From Phyllobacterium trifolii (GTDB lineage Bacteria; Pseudomonadota; Alphaproteobacteria; Rhizobiales; Rhizobiaceae), in NCBI RefSeq assembly GCF_014192095.1, contig NZ_JACHXN010000012.1, positions 1 to 64,000 on the forward strand: 64,000 bases of DNA. Reading direction: 5' to 3'. This document shows, piece after piece, positions 18,303 through 28,158 of the stretch. The number at the start of each line of letters is the position of its first letter. Position 1 is the stretch's first letter. A program made the position numbers and the translations under genes. The notes under the pieces are model-generated. The model was given only the letters and a program-made list of their open reading frames with translations. It was not told the DNA's origin and made no database searches.

Positions 18303-19304
18303 TTGAAAGAGCTAATTACCGATACTGATTCAAGCGGCAAGAGACTGGACGCCTGGCTTTCGGCGCAGCTGACGCCAGATCTTTCGCGCAATCGCATCCA
18401 ATCGCTCATCAGCGGAGGCCAGGTCAGCATTGACGGTAAACCAATCCGCGAGACCAAACACAAGTTGCGCGAGGGTCTTCGCGTTACAATCGAGATTCCC
18501 GCGCCTGAAGATGCGGCTCCCAAGGGGGAAGATATCGCACTCGACATCCTCTACGAGGACATCGACCTCATCGTCATCAACAAACCCGCCGGCCTTGTCG
18601 TCCATCCCGGAAATGGCAATTGGACCGGTACCTTGGTCAATGCGTTGATCCACCATTGCGGCGATACACTGTCTGGCATCGGCGGCGTCAGGCGGCCCGG
18701 CATCGTACATCGCCTCGACAAGGAAACCAGCGGCATCATGGTCGTCGCCAAGAACGATCTCGCTCATCGTCATCTCAGTGCTCAATTCGCTGATCACGGA
18801 CGTACAAATGATCTGGAACGCGCATATCTCGCCATTGTCTGGGGAACACCTGATCGGACAACCGGCACGATCGATGCTCCGCTTGGCAGATCACATCGAG
18901 ATCGCACCAGGCAAGCTGTTGTCCATGAAGAACGCGAGGACGCCCGTCATGCGGTTACGCATTTCGAGGTTAAGGAGCGATATGCCGCCAAGGAGGATGC
19001 AACCGCCCTCGCATCGCTCGTGGAGTGCCACCTGGAGACCGGCAGAACGCATCAGATCCGTGTCCACATGGCTCATACGGGCCATCCGCTGGTAGGCGAT
19101 CTGGAGTATGGCAGTTCTTACAAAACCAAGGCCAACAAGCTCGACGAACCCTTGCAAAGCATTGTTAAGGGGTTCACCCGGCAGGCACTGCATGCCAGGC
19201 TTCTTGCTTTCGAGCACCCGTCGACCGGCGAGCTTCTGCGGTTTGAAGCACCAGCACCGCAGGACATGGCCGAATTGATCAAGGCTTTTCGAGAAAGAAC
19301 ATGA
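18303..19304 (+). CDS. rluD: 23S rRNA pseudouridine synthase, RluA/RluD family
   Basis: A 333-residue RluA-family pseudouridine synthase. An S4 RNA-binding domain covers residues ~1-75 (KRLDAWLSAQL... VSIDGKP), then the catalytic domain with GIVHRLDKETSGIMVVAK (catalytic Asp in HRLD) and the ETGRTHQIRVHMAHTGHPL motif. By length and S4 domain it fits RluD, which modifies helix 69 of 23S rRNA. The start is uncertain: TTG 18303 has AAGGGACCGAGG upstream, while GTG 18252 would leave only 5 bp to the divergent DUF6476 start. It is followed by rpoH after a 238-bp regulatory gap. Confidence 0.88.
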   Translation: MKELITDTDSSGKRLDAWLSAQLTPDLSRNRIQSLISGGQVSIDGKPIRETKHKLREGLRVTIEIPAPEDAAPKGEDIALDILYEDIDLIVINKPAGLVVHPGNGNWTGTLVNALIHHCGDTLSGIGGVRRPGIVHRLDKETSGIMVVAKNDLAHRHLSAQFADHGRTNDLERAYLAIVWGTPDRTTGTIDAPLGRSHRDRTRQAVVHEEREDARHAVTHFEVKERYAAKEDATALASLVECHLETGRTHQIRVHMAHTGHPLVGDLEYGSSYKTKANKLDEPLQSIVKGFTRQALHARLLAFEHPSTGELLRFEAPAPQDMAELIKAFRERT

Positions 19305-19422
19305 TATACTTGACGCGACGGAACCTTTGGCGAGGTTCGGAGTTCGTTAAACGAGGCCAAAACCTGACCTTATTGTTCACATTTATGTGACGGATTGTTT
19401 CGCTGCTTAATGCACCGTGTTT

Positions 19423-19451
19423 TTGACAAAATGATACCTATATATTGATAG
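19423..19451 (+). promoter_or_regulatory. candidate rpoH promoter
   Basis: TTGACA at 19423-19428 is a consensus -35; TTGATA at 19445-19450 (16-bp spacer) is a possible -10 in a very AT-rich stretch. It lies ~95 bp before the rpoH start codon in a 238-bp gap without genes. The long 5' leader could carry temperature-responsive structure, which is inference. Confidence 0.45.
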
Positions 19452-19542
19452 CGCTAATCTGTCCGCGCCAAGCTATTGGGTGGGCGGTCAATGCGGACCT
19501 GCCGATAATGGGGGTCTATTCCAAAATGAGGAGGGGTGCTCA

Positions 19543-20454
19543 GTGGCCCAAAATCTTCCAAGTATCTTAGGTGGTGACGGTGGATTGACCCGTTACCTAG
19601 AAGAAATTCGTCGCTTTCCGATGCTCGAACCGCAGGAAGAGTATATGCTCGCCAAGCGGTATCTTGAGCATGCCGATCCGAAAGCGGCGCACAAGCTTGT
19701 CACAAGCCATTTACGTCTCGTTGCCAAAATTGCGATGGGTTATCGTGGCTATGGTCTGCCGATCGGCGAAGTTATATCCGAAGGAAACGTAGGTCTGATG
19801 CAGGCTGTAAAACGCTTCGAACCGGAACGCGGCTTCCGTCTAGCCACATATGCAATGTGGTGGATCAAGGCTTCGATCCAGGAATATGTCTTGCGTTCGT
19901 GGAGCCTGGTCAAAATGGGCACGACCGCAAACCAGAAGCGTCTTTTCTTTAACCTTCGTAAGGTGAAGAGCAAGATTCAAGCACTCGACGATGGCGATCT
20001 CAATCCTGAACAGGTCAAGGAGATTGCCACACGTCTCAGTGTTTCTGAAGAAGAGGTGGTTTCGATGAACCGCCGCTTGTCTGGCGACGCGTCGTTGAAT
20101 GCGCCAATTCGTTCTTCCGATGGTGAAGCCGGTGGTGATTGGCAGGATTGGCTTGTCGATGACCATGATAGCGCTGAAACGATGCTGATCGAGCAGGACG
20201 AGCTAGAAAATCGCCGTGAGATGCTCACGGGGGCGATGTCGTCACTCAATGACCGCGAACGTCGCATCTTTCAGGCACGGCGCCTTGCCGATGATCCTGT
20301 AACCCTGGAGGATCTTTCAACGGAGTTCGGCATCAGCCGCGAACGTGTTCGCCAGATCGAAGTTCGCGCATTTGAAAAAGTTCAGGACGCCGTTAAAGCA
20401 GCAGCTGTCAGACAGCAAAAGGCACTGGTCTCGACGGGTTCTGACGCGCGCTGA
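19543..20454 (+). CDS. rpoH: RNA polymerase sigma-32 factor (heat shock)
   Basis: A 303-residue sigma factor of the RpoH group. Region 2 shows the RpoH box-like SLVKMGTTANQKRLFFNLRK and core-binding HLRLVAKIAMGYRGYG. Region 4 ends with the HTH EDLSTEFGISRERVRQIEVRAF. It directs heat-shock transcription, and in other bacteria it is degraded by FtsH, encoded further right in this window. Start GTG 19543 is chosen because AGGAGG lies 8 nt upstream and the N-terminus (VAQNLPS...) matches family starts; the frame extends to 19480 without a site. A strong bidirectional terminator follows. Confidence 0.95.
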   Translation: MAQNLPSILGGDGGLTRYLEEIRRFPMLEPQEEYMLAKRYLEHADPKAAHKLVTSHLRLVAKIAMGYRGYGLPIGEVISEGNVGLMQAVKRFEPERGFRLATYAMWWIKASIQEYVLRSWSLVKMGTTANQKRLFFNLRKVKSKIQALDDGDLNPEQVKEIATRLSVSEEEVVSMNRRLSGDASLNAPIRSSDGEAGGDWQDWLVDDHDSAETMLIEQDELENRREMLTGAMSSLNDRERRIFQARRLADDPVTLEDLSTEFGISRERVRQIEVRAFEKVQDAVKAAAVRQQKALVSTGSDAR

Positions 20455-20471
20455 ACCGGTTTGATGGATTG

Positions 20472-20498
20472 AAAAAGGCCGCTGATGCGGCCTTTTTT
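20472..20498. terminator. bidirectional rho-independent terminator
   Basis: AAAAAGGCCGC (20472-20482), 4-nt loop, GCGGCCTTTTT: an 11-bp stem with A and T arms, between rpoH (+) and the convergent gene ending at 20507. Confidence 0.85.
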
Positions 20499-20506
20499 GT
20501 GTCTGC

Positions 20507-22075
20507 TCAGCCTCCTGCCTTCGCGGCCCAGGACTTTAAAACCTCATCAAACGCTTTCTCACCAGGTAAACCCTTCTCAAGTGTAATCAGGGCCCGCCTA
20601 CCCGTCTTATAAGCGATGGGTATGTCGAGCCAAGATTGGCGCCGTATCAGTGACATGTTGGTGTCGACAGCTGTCTTTGCGTCGTTCATGGCAATGATGA
20701 AAAAATTATCGGCGATCTTGGCCGGAATAGCGACAAGCGGGCTTCCCGGAGCTTGTTCGGTGTCCTTGAAGGTCATGCGCGAGACATTATCGATCGATCC
20801 GCCTGGAAAGCCTTCCGGCACGGTAAAGATCATCTCGACCAGATGGCTGGCGGGAAGGGACTTATCACCATTGCGCCGTATGATCATGCGCAGATTAATA
20901 CCCCGGTCGGGAATCGTGACGTCAGCCTTGATGGCAGGCTCCGGCGGAAGATCATTGCCAGGAGATTCTTGAACAACGGACCAAACTACACCGCCTGCAT
21001 CGGCAGTCCCTGCATCCTGCCCGGAGCGCTCTTCATAGAAGAAGGCTTTCTGGCCGATAGGCAGAGCGGCAGGTGGCTGTGATTGGCCAGCGGCTTGCTG
21101 CTGACCTTGCGCCTGAGGTGGCTGTGCCGGCTGATCCGGCGTCGACGCGGCTACGGAAGTGCCCTCTCCCAATGAAGGAGTGTCATTCGCAGGGCCAGGA
21201 TTAATCTCTTGGCCGTCCGGAAGGAGACGTTGAGTAAGCTTTGGTTCAGGCTTTGGCTCACCGGTCTCGGGCTTGGATGACGGACCAGGCGTGGGCTGAG
21301 CCGGCTTGGCCGGCGATGCTGGAGTGGCTGGCTCGTTCGTCGCGGTCTTGGCCGGCGTCGTATCCCTGTTGGTCAGATTGGCCAGGTAGGTTTTTAAGGC
21401 AGTCGCCTCTTGAGCAATTCGGTCGCGATAGTTCCAGCCCGCATAACCGGCGCCAGCTATAATCAGTAGCAACGCTGCTATACTAAGCAGAGGCACCAGC
21501 GAACGTCGTTGCGCCGGTCGTTTAAGGGGACCGCGCGTATAGACACCATAATCGCCCGAAGAGCGATCCTCGGTAGCGATGCGCAGATCATCATCCTGTT
21601 CCTCAGGACCGCGTCCTGAATCTACAGAAGATCTGGTTACAGGAAAGTCGTCTTGATTGTCTTTCTCGCCACGTGTTGATCCGCCCGCATCGTGGCTTGA
21701 CAGAAAGTCTTCCAGTGCATCCGGCTGAGTTTCGACTTTGGTAAAGGAGGGCGCAGCAGATTTAGTAGAAGCAGCGGGCGCCAAAGTTGCCGATGCCGGT
21801 ACTGATACTGGTGTTGGAATGGGTGGAGGCGACGAAACCGGCGCGGGCTCGGGTATGATATCCTCAACTGCAGGCGCAAAATCGGACTCGACCTCGGCAA
21901 TGGCGTCTTCAAGCGCCTTTGTCTGACGTGTGGTCACGGCCTCTGGAGCATTCAGCGTTACAAGCTTCTGCTCAATCGTTGCACGAGCTTTCGCATATAC
22001 ACGCTGCCGTAGCGCTGGCGTTGGGTCTGCCAGCCCGTCAATTGTCTTTCTCAATACCGCAACGAAATCTGCCAT
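20507..22075 (-). CDS. proline-rich single-pass membrane protein, conserved hypothetical
   Basis: A 522-residue protein. The N-terminal ~70 residues are helical (FVAVLRKTIDGLADPTPALR) and are followed by a Pro/Ala-rich acidic linker (~70-190). One transmembrane helix lies at ~193-213 (SLVPLLSIAALLLIIAGAGY), then a second Pro/Gln-rich linker, and a folded C-terminal domain from ~340 (YEERSGQDAGTADAGGVVWS to the end). Topology suggests a cytosolic N-part, periplasmic C-part and long flexible spacers crossing the envelope. I know similar proteins upstream of purA in rhizobia but no function. Separated from purA by 54 bp on the same strand, so possibly co-transcribed. Confidence 0.75.
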   Translation of the reverse strand: MADFVAVLRKTIDGLADPTPALRQRVYAKARATIEQKLVTLNAPEAVTTRQTKALEDAIAEVESDFAPAVEDIIPEPAPVSSPPPIPTPVSVPASATLAPAASTKSAAPSFTKVETQPDALEDFLSSHDAGGSTRGEKDNQDDFPVTRSSVDSGRGPEEQDDDLRIATEDRSSGDYGVYTRGPLKRPAQRRSLVPLLSIAALLLIIAGAGYAGWNYRDRIAQEATALKTYLANLTNRDTTPAKTATNEPATPASPAKPAQPTPGPSSKPETGEPKPEPKLTQRLLPDGQEINPGPANDTPSLGEGTSVAASTPDQPAQPPQAQGQQQAAGQSQPPAALPIGQKAFFYEERSGQDAGTADAGGVVWSVVQESPGNDLPPEPAIKADVTIPDRGINLRMIIRRNGDKSLPASHLVEMIFTVPEGFPGGSIDNVSRMTFKDTEQAPGSPLVAIPAKIADNFFIIAMNDAKTAVDTNMSLIRRQSWLDIPIAYKTGRRALITLEKGLPGEKAFDEVLKSWAAKAGG

Positions 22076-22129
22076 TCACCCAAACCCATGGTTTTGTTGT
22101 GAGATTATCTCCAGGACGTGCTCCTGACT

Positions 22130-23422
22130 CTAATCATGAAACGGGTCAGTAACAAGTATCGTATCGTCGCGTTCAGGGCTGGTGGACAGAAGCGCGATCG
22201 GCGCACCGATCAACTCTTCTACATAACGCACGTACTTGATCGCCTGCGCCGGAAGTTCGCTCCAGCTGCGGGCACCGGCCGTGGTCCCTTTCCAACCTTC
22301 CAGAGTCTCGTAGATCGGCGTCACCCTCGCCTGCTGGCCTTGACCCGCCGGGAGATAGTCAATGACTTCACCATCGAGCTCATACCCGGTACAGACCTTG
22401 ATCTCATCGAGCCCATCCAACACGTCAAGCTTGGTCAAAGCGATACCGCTGATACCGTTATTGGCAACCGCTTGGCGGACCAGAACAGCATCGAACCAAC
22501 CGCAGCGGCGCTTGCGCCCCGTAACGGTCCCAAATTCATGGCCGCGTTCGCCGAGAAATTGTCCGACTTCATTTTGTTGTTCCGTCGGGAAAGGACCCTC
22601 TCCAACGCGCGTCGTATAAGCCTTGGTAATACCAAGAACATAGTGCAGTGATCCTGGGCCAATCCCGGACCCGGCTGACGCCTGTCCAGCAACCGTGTTC
22701 GATGAGGTCACGAATGGGTAGGTGCCGTGATCGATATCAAGGAGGGTCCCCTGCGCGCCTTCAAAGAGGATGCGTTCACCGGCTCGTTTCTTCTGGTCGA
22801 GCACATACCAAACCCTATCCATAAATGGCAAGATATGTGGTGCAGCTTCATTGAGTTCAGCAAGCAATCTTGCGCCGTCGACTTCCTCTATGCCAAGACC
22901 GCGTCTTAGGGGATTGTGATGCGCAAGCAAACGTTCGATCTTGGCAGGCAGCGTGTCCGGATCGGCAAGATCGAGGACGTGGATTGCGCGGCGGCCCACC
23001 TTGTCTTCATAGGCCGGTCCGATGCCGCGGCCTGTCGTTCCGATCTTCGTACCCGAATTGGAAGCTTCGCGTCTGCGATCGAGCTCGCCGTGAATTGAAA
23101 GGATTAGCGTCGTGTTTTCGGCAATCTTCAGCGTTTCGGGCGTAATAACAACGCCCTGCGCTTCGAGTTTCTTCTTTTCAGCAATGAATGCGTGTGGATC
23201 GAATACAACGCCATTGCCGATAATTGAAAGCTTGCCCTGGCGCACGACGCCCGATGGCAAAAGAGACAATTTGTAGGTAACGCCATCAACCACCAGCGTG
23301 TGACCTGCATTGTGACCGCCCTGAAAGCGAACAATGACATCAGCACGTTCTGAAAGCCAATCGACAATCTTACCCTTGCCCTCATCACCCCACTGGGAAC
23401 CGATCACAACAACATTTGCCAT
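22130..23422 (-). CDS. purA: adenylosuccinate synthetase
   Basis: A 430-residue enzyme that joins IMP and aspartate using GTP, the first committed step of AMP synthesis. The P-loop-like [18 protein letters not shown] is at residues 7-24 with the catalytic Asp, [13 protein letters not shown] holds the catalytic His, and later signatures include [28 protein letters not shown] and [10 protein letters not shown]. The length is typical (~430). It is first in a leftward pair with the proline-rich membrane protein. The 262-bp gap before the divergent exporter gene carries its promoter. Confidence 0.97.
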   Translation of the reverse strand: MANVVVIGSQWGDEGKGKIVDWLSERADVIVRFQGGHNAGHTLVVDGVTYKLSLLPSGVVRQGKLSIIGNGVVFDPHAFIAEKKKLEAQGVVITPETLKIAENTTLILSIHGELDRRREASNSGTKIGTTGRGIGPAYEDKVGRRAIHVLDLADPDTLPAKIERLLAHHNPLRRGLGIEEVDGARLLAELNEAAPHILPFMDRVWYVLDQKKRAGERILFEGAQGTLLDIDHGTYPFVTSSNTVAGQASAGSGIGPGSLHYVLGITKAYTTRVGEGPFPTEQQNEVGQFLGERGHEFGTVTGRKRRCGWFDAVLVRQAVANNGISGIALTKLDVLDGLDEIKVCTGYELDGEVIDYLPAGQGQQARVTPIYETLEGWKGTTAGARSWSELPAQAIKYVRYVEELIGAPIALLSTSPERDDTILVTDPFHD

Positions 23423-23684
23423 CCAAAACTCCTCAAGTCACAATCTCGTAGTGCTTATGCTCGACTACCTCTCGGATGCAGCAACAACACCTTAATAGCG
23501 CACAATCCTTCGAAAAACCGATTCTCGTTTGAGGTTATGCGCTAAATGCGGTGCTTCTATACAGGCTGGTTCATAAAAGCGCGACAATTCTTTCGATTGC
23601 CAACCGACCAATTTGGCTTTATCGCGCGATTGAACTGTCGTCTCCGTGATTCATGCGGGATGATCAATTGTAGGCGACAGAGCT

Positions 23685-24596
23685 ATGAACCGCACCGCTT
23701 ACGTTTTTCTGTTGACGACCGCCCTATTATGGGGCGGCAATGCTGTTGCGGGCAAATTCGCTGTTGGTCATATTTCTCCAATGCTTCTGACGCTGTTGCG
23801 TTGGCTGCTTGCCTTCCTTTTTATTAGCGTTTTCAGTTTGAAGCAGGTTCGGCGAGACTGGGAACAGTTGCGACCAAATCTACCTATGCTGGCCGCACTA
23901 GGCGCTTTCGGCTTCACATTCTTCAACATGGCCCTCTACAGCGCACTAAATTACACCTCGGCAATCAATGTCACGATCGAGCAAGCAGGCATACCGATGG
24001 TAATTTTCGTAGCAAATTTAATGTTGTTTGGCACACGTGTACAACCAGGACAGATTTTTGGGTTTAGCCTCTCGCTTGTCGGAGTCGCCTTGACAGCTGG
24101 CCATGGAAGTTTTGCACGTTTGGCTAGCCTCGACGTCAATTTTGGCGACGCGCTGATGCTTCTCGCGGTACTTCTCTATAGTGGCTACACCGTCGCGCTA
24201 CGCTTTAGACCAAGCATCAATTGGCAAAGCCTCATGACCGCGATGACCTTTTTTGCTTTTGTTACGGCCATTCCGTTCACGATCTGGGAATGGCAGAATG
24301 GGACAATGACCCCGCCCGACCCAACAGGAACAATGGTTGTCCTTTATACCGCCGTCTTTCCTTCGCTCGCGGCACAGGTACTCTTCATCAAAGGCGTCGA
24401 ATATATCGGTGCGAACCGCGCGGGCTTATTCATCAATGCCGTTCCAATTTTTGGAACATTGCTGGCAGTTGCATTGCTGGGTGAGGACTTCCAAATCTAT
24501 CACGCTATAGCCTTGGTCCTTGTGCTGGGCGGAATCTGGATAGCCGAACTCAGCGGACGCAAGCATGCCGGTACTAGCGAAGCTGGCGCAGCATGA
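23685..24596 (+). CDS. EamA/DMT-family transporter
   Basis: A 303-residue inner-membrane protein with about ten hydrophobic segments in two EamA repeats (residues ~5-140 and ~150-290). The N-terminus LLTTALLWGGNAVAGKFAVG is the family hallmark. Members export metabolites or amino acids or take up sugars; the substrate cannot be deduced. It overlaps the 3' end of the convergent GNAT gene by 23 bp. Confidence 0.88.
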   Translation: MNRTAYVFLLTTALLWGGNAVAGKFAVGHISPMLLTLLRWLLAFLFISVFSLKQVRRDWEQLRPNLPMLAALGAFGFTFFNMALYSALNYTSAINVTIEQAGIPMVIFVANLMLFGTRVQPGQIFGFSLSLVGVALTAGHGSFARLASLDVNFGDALMLLAVLLYSGYTVALRFRPSINWQSLMTAMTFFAFVTAIPFTIWEWQNGTMTPPDPTGTMVVLYTAVFPSLAAQVLFIKGVEYIGANRAGLFINAVPIFGTLLAVALLGEDFQIYHAIALVLVLGGIWIAELSGRKHAGTSEAGAA

Positions 24597-25086
24597 AACA
24601 GGCGTCATCAGAATAGGTTGCAAGCTTTTCAACTAGTTGCGGTCGATCAACCGTCTCAAATCCGTGTCTATGCCAGAAAATCGATGATCCATTGACTGCA
24701 ACGAGCGAGATCGTTTGGCAGCCGAGCTGTCTGGCGTGGTCTATCACCGTTTGTACGATTTCACTTGCAGCGCCACTGCCACGCGCCGCATTCACCAACG
24801 CTATGTCGTGGATATAATAATTATCTGGCCAATCGGGCAAAGCCCCGAGAACTGTATTCAGAGGTGGAATGTCAAAGCTTTTCCACGGGTGAGTGATCGC
24901 GTAACCAAGAGTGGTTGACCCGTTCTCAAAAACATATGCACCTTGCCAGTGCAATGAAAAACGATTGAAAAAAACCGCGTCATCTTCCGGAAAATCGGGA
25001 TGAACCTCAGCCGCAACCGCACTAACAGAAGCAAGATCGCTTGCTTCCATCAAACGCCAGCGCGGTACATTTTCGACGGACTTCAT
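24574..25086 (-). CDS. GNAT-family N-acetyltransferase
   Basis: A 170-residue acetyltransferase. The acetyl-CoA loop is ALVNAARGSGAASEIVQTV, preceded by the beta-bulge strand YYIHDI and followed by GCQTISLVAVNGSSIFWHRHGFET, all typical of GNAT motif A and B. The substrate is unknown. It ends inside the convergent DMT exporter gene and begins 18 bp after the serA stop, so it may share the serC-serA transcript. Confidence 0.85.
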   Translation of the reverse strand: MKSVENVPRWRLMEASDLASVSAVAAEVHPDFPEDDAVFFNRFSLHWQGAYVFENGSTTLGYAITHPWKSFDIPPLNTVLGALPDWPDNYYIHDIALVNAARGSGAASEIVQTVIDHARQLGCQTISLVAVNGSSIFWHRHGFETVDRPQLVEKLATYSDDACFMLRQLR

Positions 25087-25104
25087 AGCCGGGCGTCCGT
25101 ATGA

Positions 25105-26700
25105 TCAACCGATGTCGAATTCCAACGGTTTTGCGGAAACGATCGCCTTGTTAACGCGCAATTCCTCCAAAACATGGTCCGGAATCCGTTCGTCAAGATA
25201 GAGCATGGCAATTGCGTTTCCACCGGGATTGTCCCGACCAAGCGAGAAGTTCGCGATATTGACATTGTTGTTGCCGCAGATAGTACCGAGCAAGCCAATC
25301 ATTCCCGGCGTATCATTATTGGTTGTGTAGAGCATATGCTGACCAACTTCGGCGTCGAGATTGATGCCCTTGATCTGGATGAAACGTGGCTTGCCATCCG
25401 AGAAACAGGTGCCGGCAATTGACCGCGTCAACGATGCAGTCTTCACGGTGAGCTTTATATAACCATCAAATACGCCGGATTTATCGCGCCTTATCTCGGA
25501 AAGAACGATACCACGCTCTTTCACCATGACCGGCGCCGAGACCATGTTCACATCGGCCACCTGAGGACGGATAAGGCCGGCCAGAGCAGCGCTTACCAGC
25601 GCACGCGTATTCATTGCAGCCGTGGAGCCATCGAACAGAACCTCCACTTCCTGGATGGGATCTTCCGTGACCTGGCCAACGAATGCTCCGAGCACCTCTG
25701 CCAGCTTGACGAATGGCCTCAATCGCGGCGCCTCTTCTGCGGTGATGGATGGCATATTGATCGCGTTCGAGACAGCACCCTTGATCAGATAGTCCGACAT
25801 CTGCTCGGCCACCTGCAGCGCGACATTTTCCTGTGCTTCGCTGGTAGAAGCACCAAGATGCGGCGTGCAGACAACGTTGGGAAGATGGAACAATTCGTTC
25901 TCGGTAGCAGGTTCCACCTCAAATACATCAATGCCAGCGCCGGCCACCTTGCCGGACTTCAATGCGGCAATGAGGTCCTTTTCGATGATCAGGCCGCCGC
26001 GGGCGCAATTGATGATACGCACGCCATCCTTCATCTTTGCGATATTTTCTGCATTGATGATGCCCCGTGTTTTGTCGGTCATCGGCGTATGCAAGGTTAT
26101 GAAATCAGCGCGCGCCAGCAGCTCATCGAGTTCGACTTTCTCAACGCCCAGCTCTTCAGCACGGCCTTCCGAAAGGAAGGGATCGAAGGCAATCACATGC
26201 ATTTTGAGGCCGACACCACGTGTGGCGACGATGGACCCGATATTACCACAGCCGACGATCCCAAGCGTCTTTCCCGTAATCTCGATACCCATAAAGCGGT
26301 TCTTCTCCCATTTGCCTGCGCGTGTGGACGCGTCGGCCTCGGGCAATTCGCGCGCGACTGCAAACATCAAGGCAACAGCATGCTCGGCCGTCGTTATCGA
26401 GTTACCGAACGGTGTGTTCATTACGATAATGCCACGTCGTGAAGCGGCTGGAATATCGACATTGTCAACCCCAATGCCTGCCCGCCCGACAACCTTCAGA
26501 TTCGTTGCGGCAGCAATCAGCTTCTCCGTGACCTTGGTTGCAGAGCGAATAGCCAGCCCATCATATTGGCCGATCACTTCGAGTAGTTTTTCCTTATCCG
26601 GACCAAGGTCGGGAAGATAATCGACATCGACACCGCGGTCCTTGAAGATTTGGACCGCTGTGGGAGAGAGTTTATCGGATACGAGTACACGTGGTGCCAT
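25105..26700 (-). CDS. serA: D-3-phosphoglycerate dehydrogenase
   Basis: A 531-residue NAD-dependent dehydrogenase that oxidises 3-phosphoglycerate to 3-phosphohydroxypyruvate, the first step of serine synthesis. NAD motif GIVGCGNIGSIVA, catalytic Arg in IINCARGGLI, Glu in DVFEVEP, and His in TPHLGAST are all present. After the catalytic core come an allosteric-substrate-binding-like domain (~330-450) and a C-terminal ACT domain (~455-531, NNDTPGMIGLLGTICGNNN), where serine may bind as inhibitor. Start 26700 (MAPRVL) is supported by GGAGG 5 nt upstream. It is second in the serC-serA operon, with an 85-bp gap. Confidence 0.96.
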   Translation of the reverse strand: MAPRVLVSDKLSPTAVQIFKDRGVDVDYLPDLGPDKEKLLEVIGQYDGLAIRSATKVTEKLIAAATNLKVVGRAGIGVDNVDIPAASRRGIIVMNTPFGNSITTAEHAVALMFAVARELPEADASTRAGKWEKNRFMGIEITGKTLGIVGCGNIGSIVATRGVGLKMHVIAFDPFLSEGRAEELGVEKVELDELLARADFITLHTPMTDKTRGIINAENIAKMKDGVRIINCARGGLIIEKDLIAALKSGKVAGAGIDVFEVEPATENELFHLPNVVCTPHLGASTSEAQENVALQVAEQMSDYLIKGAVSNAINMPSITAEEAPRLRPFVKLAEVLGAFVGQVTEDPIQEVEVLFDGSTAAMNTRALVSAALAGLIRPQVADVNMVSAPVMVKERGIVLSEIRRDKSGVFDGYIKLTVKTASLTRSIAGTCFSDGKPRFIQIKGINLDAEVGQHMLYTTNNDTPGMIGLLGTICGNNNVNIANFSLGRDNPGGNAIAMLYLDERIPDHVLEELRVNKAIVSAKPLEFDIG

Positions 26701-26785
26701 CATGGCCTCCATCTTTCAATGAGTAGCGTTGAATCGGAATGATGCGATTGACAGCGGCCGCTGTGCTGCAGCCGTTGACCCGAAT

Positions 26786-27961
26786 TCAGGCCGCCTGTTT
26801 CAGAGCGGCTTTTTGCGACTGGAAGGCCCAGTCGAGCCAAAGCGTCAAAGCTTCAATGTCAGCTGCCTCGACAGTGGCACCCGCCCAGATGCGTAGGCCC
26901 GACGGCGCATCGCGATAGGCGCCAATGTCATAGGCGACGCCCTCTTTCTCCAGCACCGCCACAAGGTTCTTGGCGAAATTTGCCTGGGCTTCTGCATCAA
27001 GAGCGATAATATCCGGGTCGACGATCGTCAGGCAGACAGAGGTGTTGGATCGCGTTGCCGGGACCCTCGCGAGATTGGCAATCCATGGCGTCCGCTCGAC
27101 AAAAGCATCTAGAACAGCAAAATTTTGGTCTGCACGGCCAACTAGTCCATCAAGCCCCCCGATGGACTTCGCCCAGGCCAATGCATCGAGGTAATCTTCA
27201 ACGCATAGCATCGAGGGCGTATTGATTGTCTCGCCAGCGAAGATGCCTTCGATAAGCTTGCCACCCGAGGTGAGCCGGAAGATCTTAGGCAAAGGCCACG
27301 CGGGCTTGTAAGTGAGCAGCCGTTCAACCGCGCGGGGGCTAAGGATCAACATGCCATGCGCACCTTCGCCACCCAGCACTTTTTGCCAGGAGAAGGTTAC
27401 AACGTCGAGTTTATCAAAATCGAGTCGCTGCGCAAAAGCCGCGGACGTCGCATCGCAGATGGTAAGTCCTTTACGGTCAGCGGGGATGAAATCGCCATTC
27501 GGTACCCGGACGCCGGAAGTCGTGCCGTTCCATGTGAAGACAACGTCCCGGTCGAAATCGACCTTGGAAAGGTCAGGTAGCTCGCCGTATCCTGCTTCAA
27601 TGGTGCGGGCGTCGCCAAGTTTAAGCTGCTTGATAACATCCGTTACCCAGCCGGAGCCGAAGCTCTCCCACGCGACCATATCGACGCCGCGCTCGCCGAG
27701 CAGCGACCAGAGTGCCATTTCGACAGCGCCAGTATCGGAGGCCGGCACGATACCGATGCGATAATCGGCGGGAACCTCTAGAATTTCGCGAGTGAGATCG
27801 ATCGTCTGTTTCAGCTTGGTCTTGCCGACCCTGGCGCGATGGGAGCGACCAAGCGAGGCGCCGGAAAGCGCGTCGAGCGACCATCCGGGACGTTTTGCAC
27901 AAGGACCCGATGAAAAATTAGGTTTAGCCGGGCGCTGCGCCGGCTTTGATAGCGTCGTCAT
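26786..27961 (-). CDS. serC: phosphoserine aminotransferase
   Basis: A 391-residue PLP enzyme (class V aminotransferase fold) converting 3-phosphohydroxypyruvate to phosphoserine. [13 protein letters not shown] opens the protein, [18 protein letters not shown] is the substrate loop, and the PLP lysine is in [17 protein letters not shown]. It is the longer alphaproteobacterial form. Start 27961 (MTTLSKP) follows AGGAGA by 5 nt; the frame extends to 28015 only through the leader RNA. It is the promoter-proximal gene of serC-serA and is preceded by a two-hairpin leader. Confidence 0.95.
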   Translation of the reverse strand: MTTLSKPAQRPAKPNFSSGPCAKRPGWSLDALSGASLGRSHRARVGKTKLKQTIDLTREILEVPADYRIGIVPASDTGAVEMALWSLLGERGVDMVAWESFGSGWVTDVIKQLKLGDARTIEAGYGELPDLSKVDFDRDVVFTWNGTTSGVRVPNGDFIPADRKGLTICDATSAAFAQRLDFDKLDVVTFSWQKVLGGEGAHGMLILSPRAVERLLTYKPAWPLPKIFRLTSGGKLIEGIFAGETINTPSMLCVEDYLDALAWAKSIGGLDGLVGRADQNFAVLDAFVERTPWIANLARVPATRSNTSVCLTIVDPDIIALDAEAQANFAKNLVAVLEKEGVAYDIGAYRDAPSGLRIWAGATVEAADIEALTLWLDWAFQSQKAALKQAA

Positions 27962-28060
27962 GTTTTCTCCTATCCTTACAGATAGCTCGCCTCTCGTTGG
28001 GGAGAGGTGGCCCACTCCGGGAACTAGGAGAAATGTCGTTGGCAGTCAAGAAATATGTTC
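27962..28060 (-). ncRNA. serC leader RNA motif (candidate cis-regulator)
   Basis: On the minus strand upstream of serC two hairpins are visible: CCTCTC/GAGAGG (27990-27995 with 28002-28007, loop CCCAAC in RNA sense) and CTATC/GATAG (27970-27974 with 27981-27985), the latter abutting the AGGAG ribosome binding site. Position, two-stem layout and the CACCTCTCC...GAGAGGCGAG segment fit the serC motif described upstream of alphaproteobacterial serC-serA operons. The ligand or mechanism is unknown; occluding the ribosome binding site is the obvious model. Boundaries are approximate. Confidence 0.6.
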
Positions 28061-28112
28061 GTGCGCGACATCAAAATTGTGCGGAGCATAGGGTAGGCAC
28101 TAAAGACGACGA

Positions 28113-28134
28113 CGGCAGGAGAAACCTCCTGCCG
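28113..28134 (-). terminator. terminator of the outer-membrane protein gene
   Basis: An 8-bp stem CGGCAGGA (28113-28120) / TCCTGCCG (28127-28134), loop GAAACC, 25 bp after the omp stop on the minus strand; the following T content is modest. Confidence 0.5.
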
Positions 28135-28158
28135 CTCGAATTTCCATTGGAAAATCAA

